Assembly (NCBI RefSeq): GCF_000737245.1
Contig: NZ_JPQU01000031.1
Span: 1-64,000 of the forward strand
Length of the DNA stretch: 64,000 nucleotides
Reading direction: 5' to 3'
Origin: Pseudomonas syringae
GTDB lineage: Bacteria > Pseudomonadota > Gammaproteobacteria > Pseudomonadales > Pseudomonadaceae
Shown here in pieces: positions 63,919 through 64,000 of this stretch (its first letter is position 1; every line of letters starts with the position of its first letter). Under the pieces are notes generated by a model that had not been told where the DNA came from, searched no databases, and saw only the letters and a program-made list of their open reading frames with translations. Both the position numbers and the translations under genes were made by a program.

Positions 63919-64000
63919 CTGTGGGAGCGAGCTTGCTCGCGAATAGGCCAGTACATCCACTACATCTTTGGAGCCCTGACCATTGTCTTCGCAAGCAAGC
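63919..64000. repeat. REPIN, family A variant, second copy (cut by window end)
   Basis: Same as the preceding copy; the right arm is incomplete at position 64000. Confidence 0.85.

Larger units (their letters stand above)
63784..64000. repeat. 113-bp tandem duplication containing a REPIN
   Basis: The segment from 63784 recurs from 63897 with a 113-bp period, one mismatch in the part visible (63869 T against 63982 A). The second copy is cut by the window end after about 104 bases. Each unit is a short leader TTGTAGGTGTAACTCGATTC plus one family A REPIN. Confidence 0.92.

Noticed and set aside
63195..63956. A 253-codon minus-strand frame through the REPIN duplication and gbcA
   Set aside because: It starts inside REP sequence and runs antisense to gbcA; its repeated REQARSH/SKLAPT peptides are translated REP arms.
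63784..64000. Possible CRISPR array
   Set aside because: The 113-bp unit has no alternating unique spacers; it is a duplicated REPIN.

Overview
The window is a chromosomal segment of a fluorescent Pseudomonas (P. fluorescens group in the broad sense). The evidence is the gene content and order (ilvA-rppH-ptsP-lgt-thyA; hut; fbp/glgP; opgGH; the gbc-sox-glyA-purU-fdhA cluster), the high-GC codon use, and about 27 REP/REPIN palindromes of the kind that litter these genomes. No rRNA, tRNA, CRISPR array, prophage or IS transposase was found. The window starts inside the last codons of ilvA and ends inside a tandemly duplicated REPIN.

Layout. (1) 1-7.4 kb: ilvA end, a small membrane protein, a HAD phosphatase, rppH, ptsP, an NRDE/TANGO2 protein, lgt and an unusually long thyA. 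(2) 7.6-10.4 kb: divergent cadR/cadA heavy-metal efflux pair with a MerR-type operator between them. (3) 10.5-27.1 kb: histidine utilisation (hutG, hutI, hutT, a hutH homologue, hutV-W-X ABC transporter, hutU; then, after a 3.2-kb block with an ECF sigma/anti-sigma pair, a DUF3455 protein and nhaA, hutD-hutC and divergent hutF). (4) 27-36.8 kb: lipocalin, lipoprotein, a Phd/ParE-type toxin-antitoxin pair, DUF924, fbp, DUF3999, glgP, pip, dtd. (5) 37-45.2 kb: opgG-opgH osmoregulated periplasmic glucan synthesis, a retropepsin-like protease, an acyltransferase, a DUF2780 protein and an orphan Rhs-core gene with an unrecognised C-terminal tip. (6) 45.2-63.7 kb: glycine-betaine/sarcosine and one-carbon metabolism (gbcA, gbcB, glyA-soxB-soxD-soxA-soxG-purU-fdhA), together with alaC, ltaE, traX, zapA, a zapB-like gene and a chemoreceptor.

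How the genes work together. The hut genes would take up histidine and convert urocanate to glutamate (hutU, hutI, hutF, hutG), with HutC/HutD control; hutU has a sigma-54-like promoter overlapped by a TGTA-N2-TACA HutC-type operator. The betaine cluster demethylates glycine betaine (gbcAB), oxidises sarcosine to glycine (soxBDAG), interconverts glycine and serine (glyA), and handles the released C1 units (purU, fdhA).

Most notable observations: the only HutH-family protein in the hut operon lacks the Ala-Ser-Gly triad that forms the MIO cofactor and also has changes at two other active-site positions; the hut regulon is split by an unrelated sigma-factor/nhaA block; the orphan Rhs protein ends in a tip I do not recognise and has no visible immunity gene; several REPIN sequence families coexist, sit at almost every convergent gene end, and include chimeric and tandemly duplicated copies.
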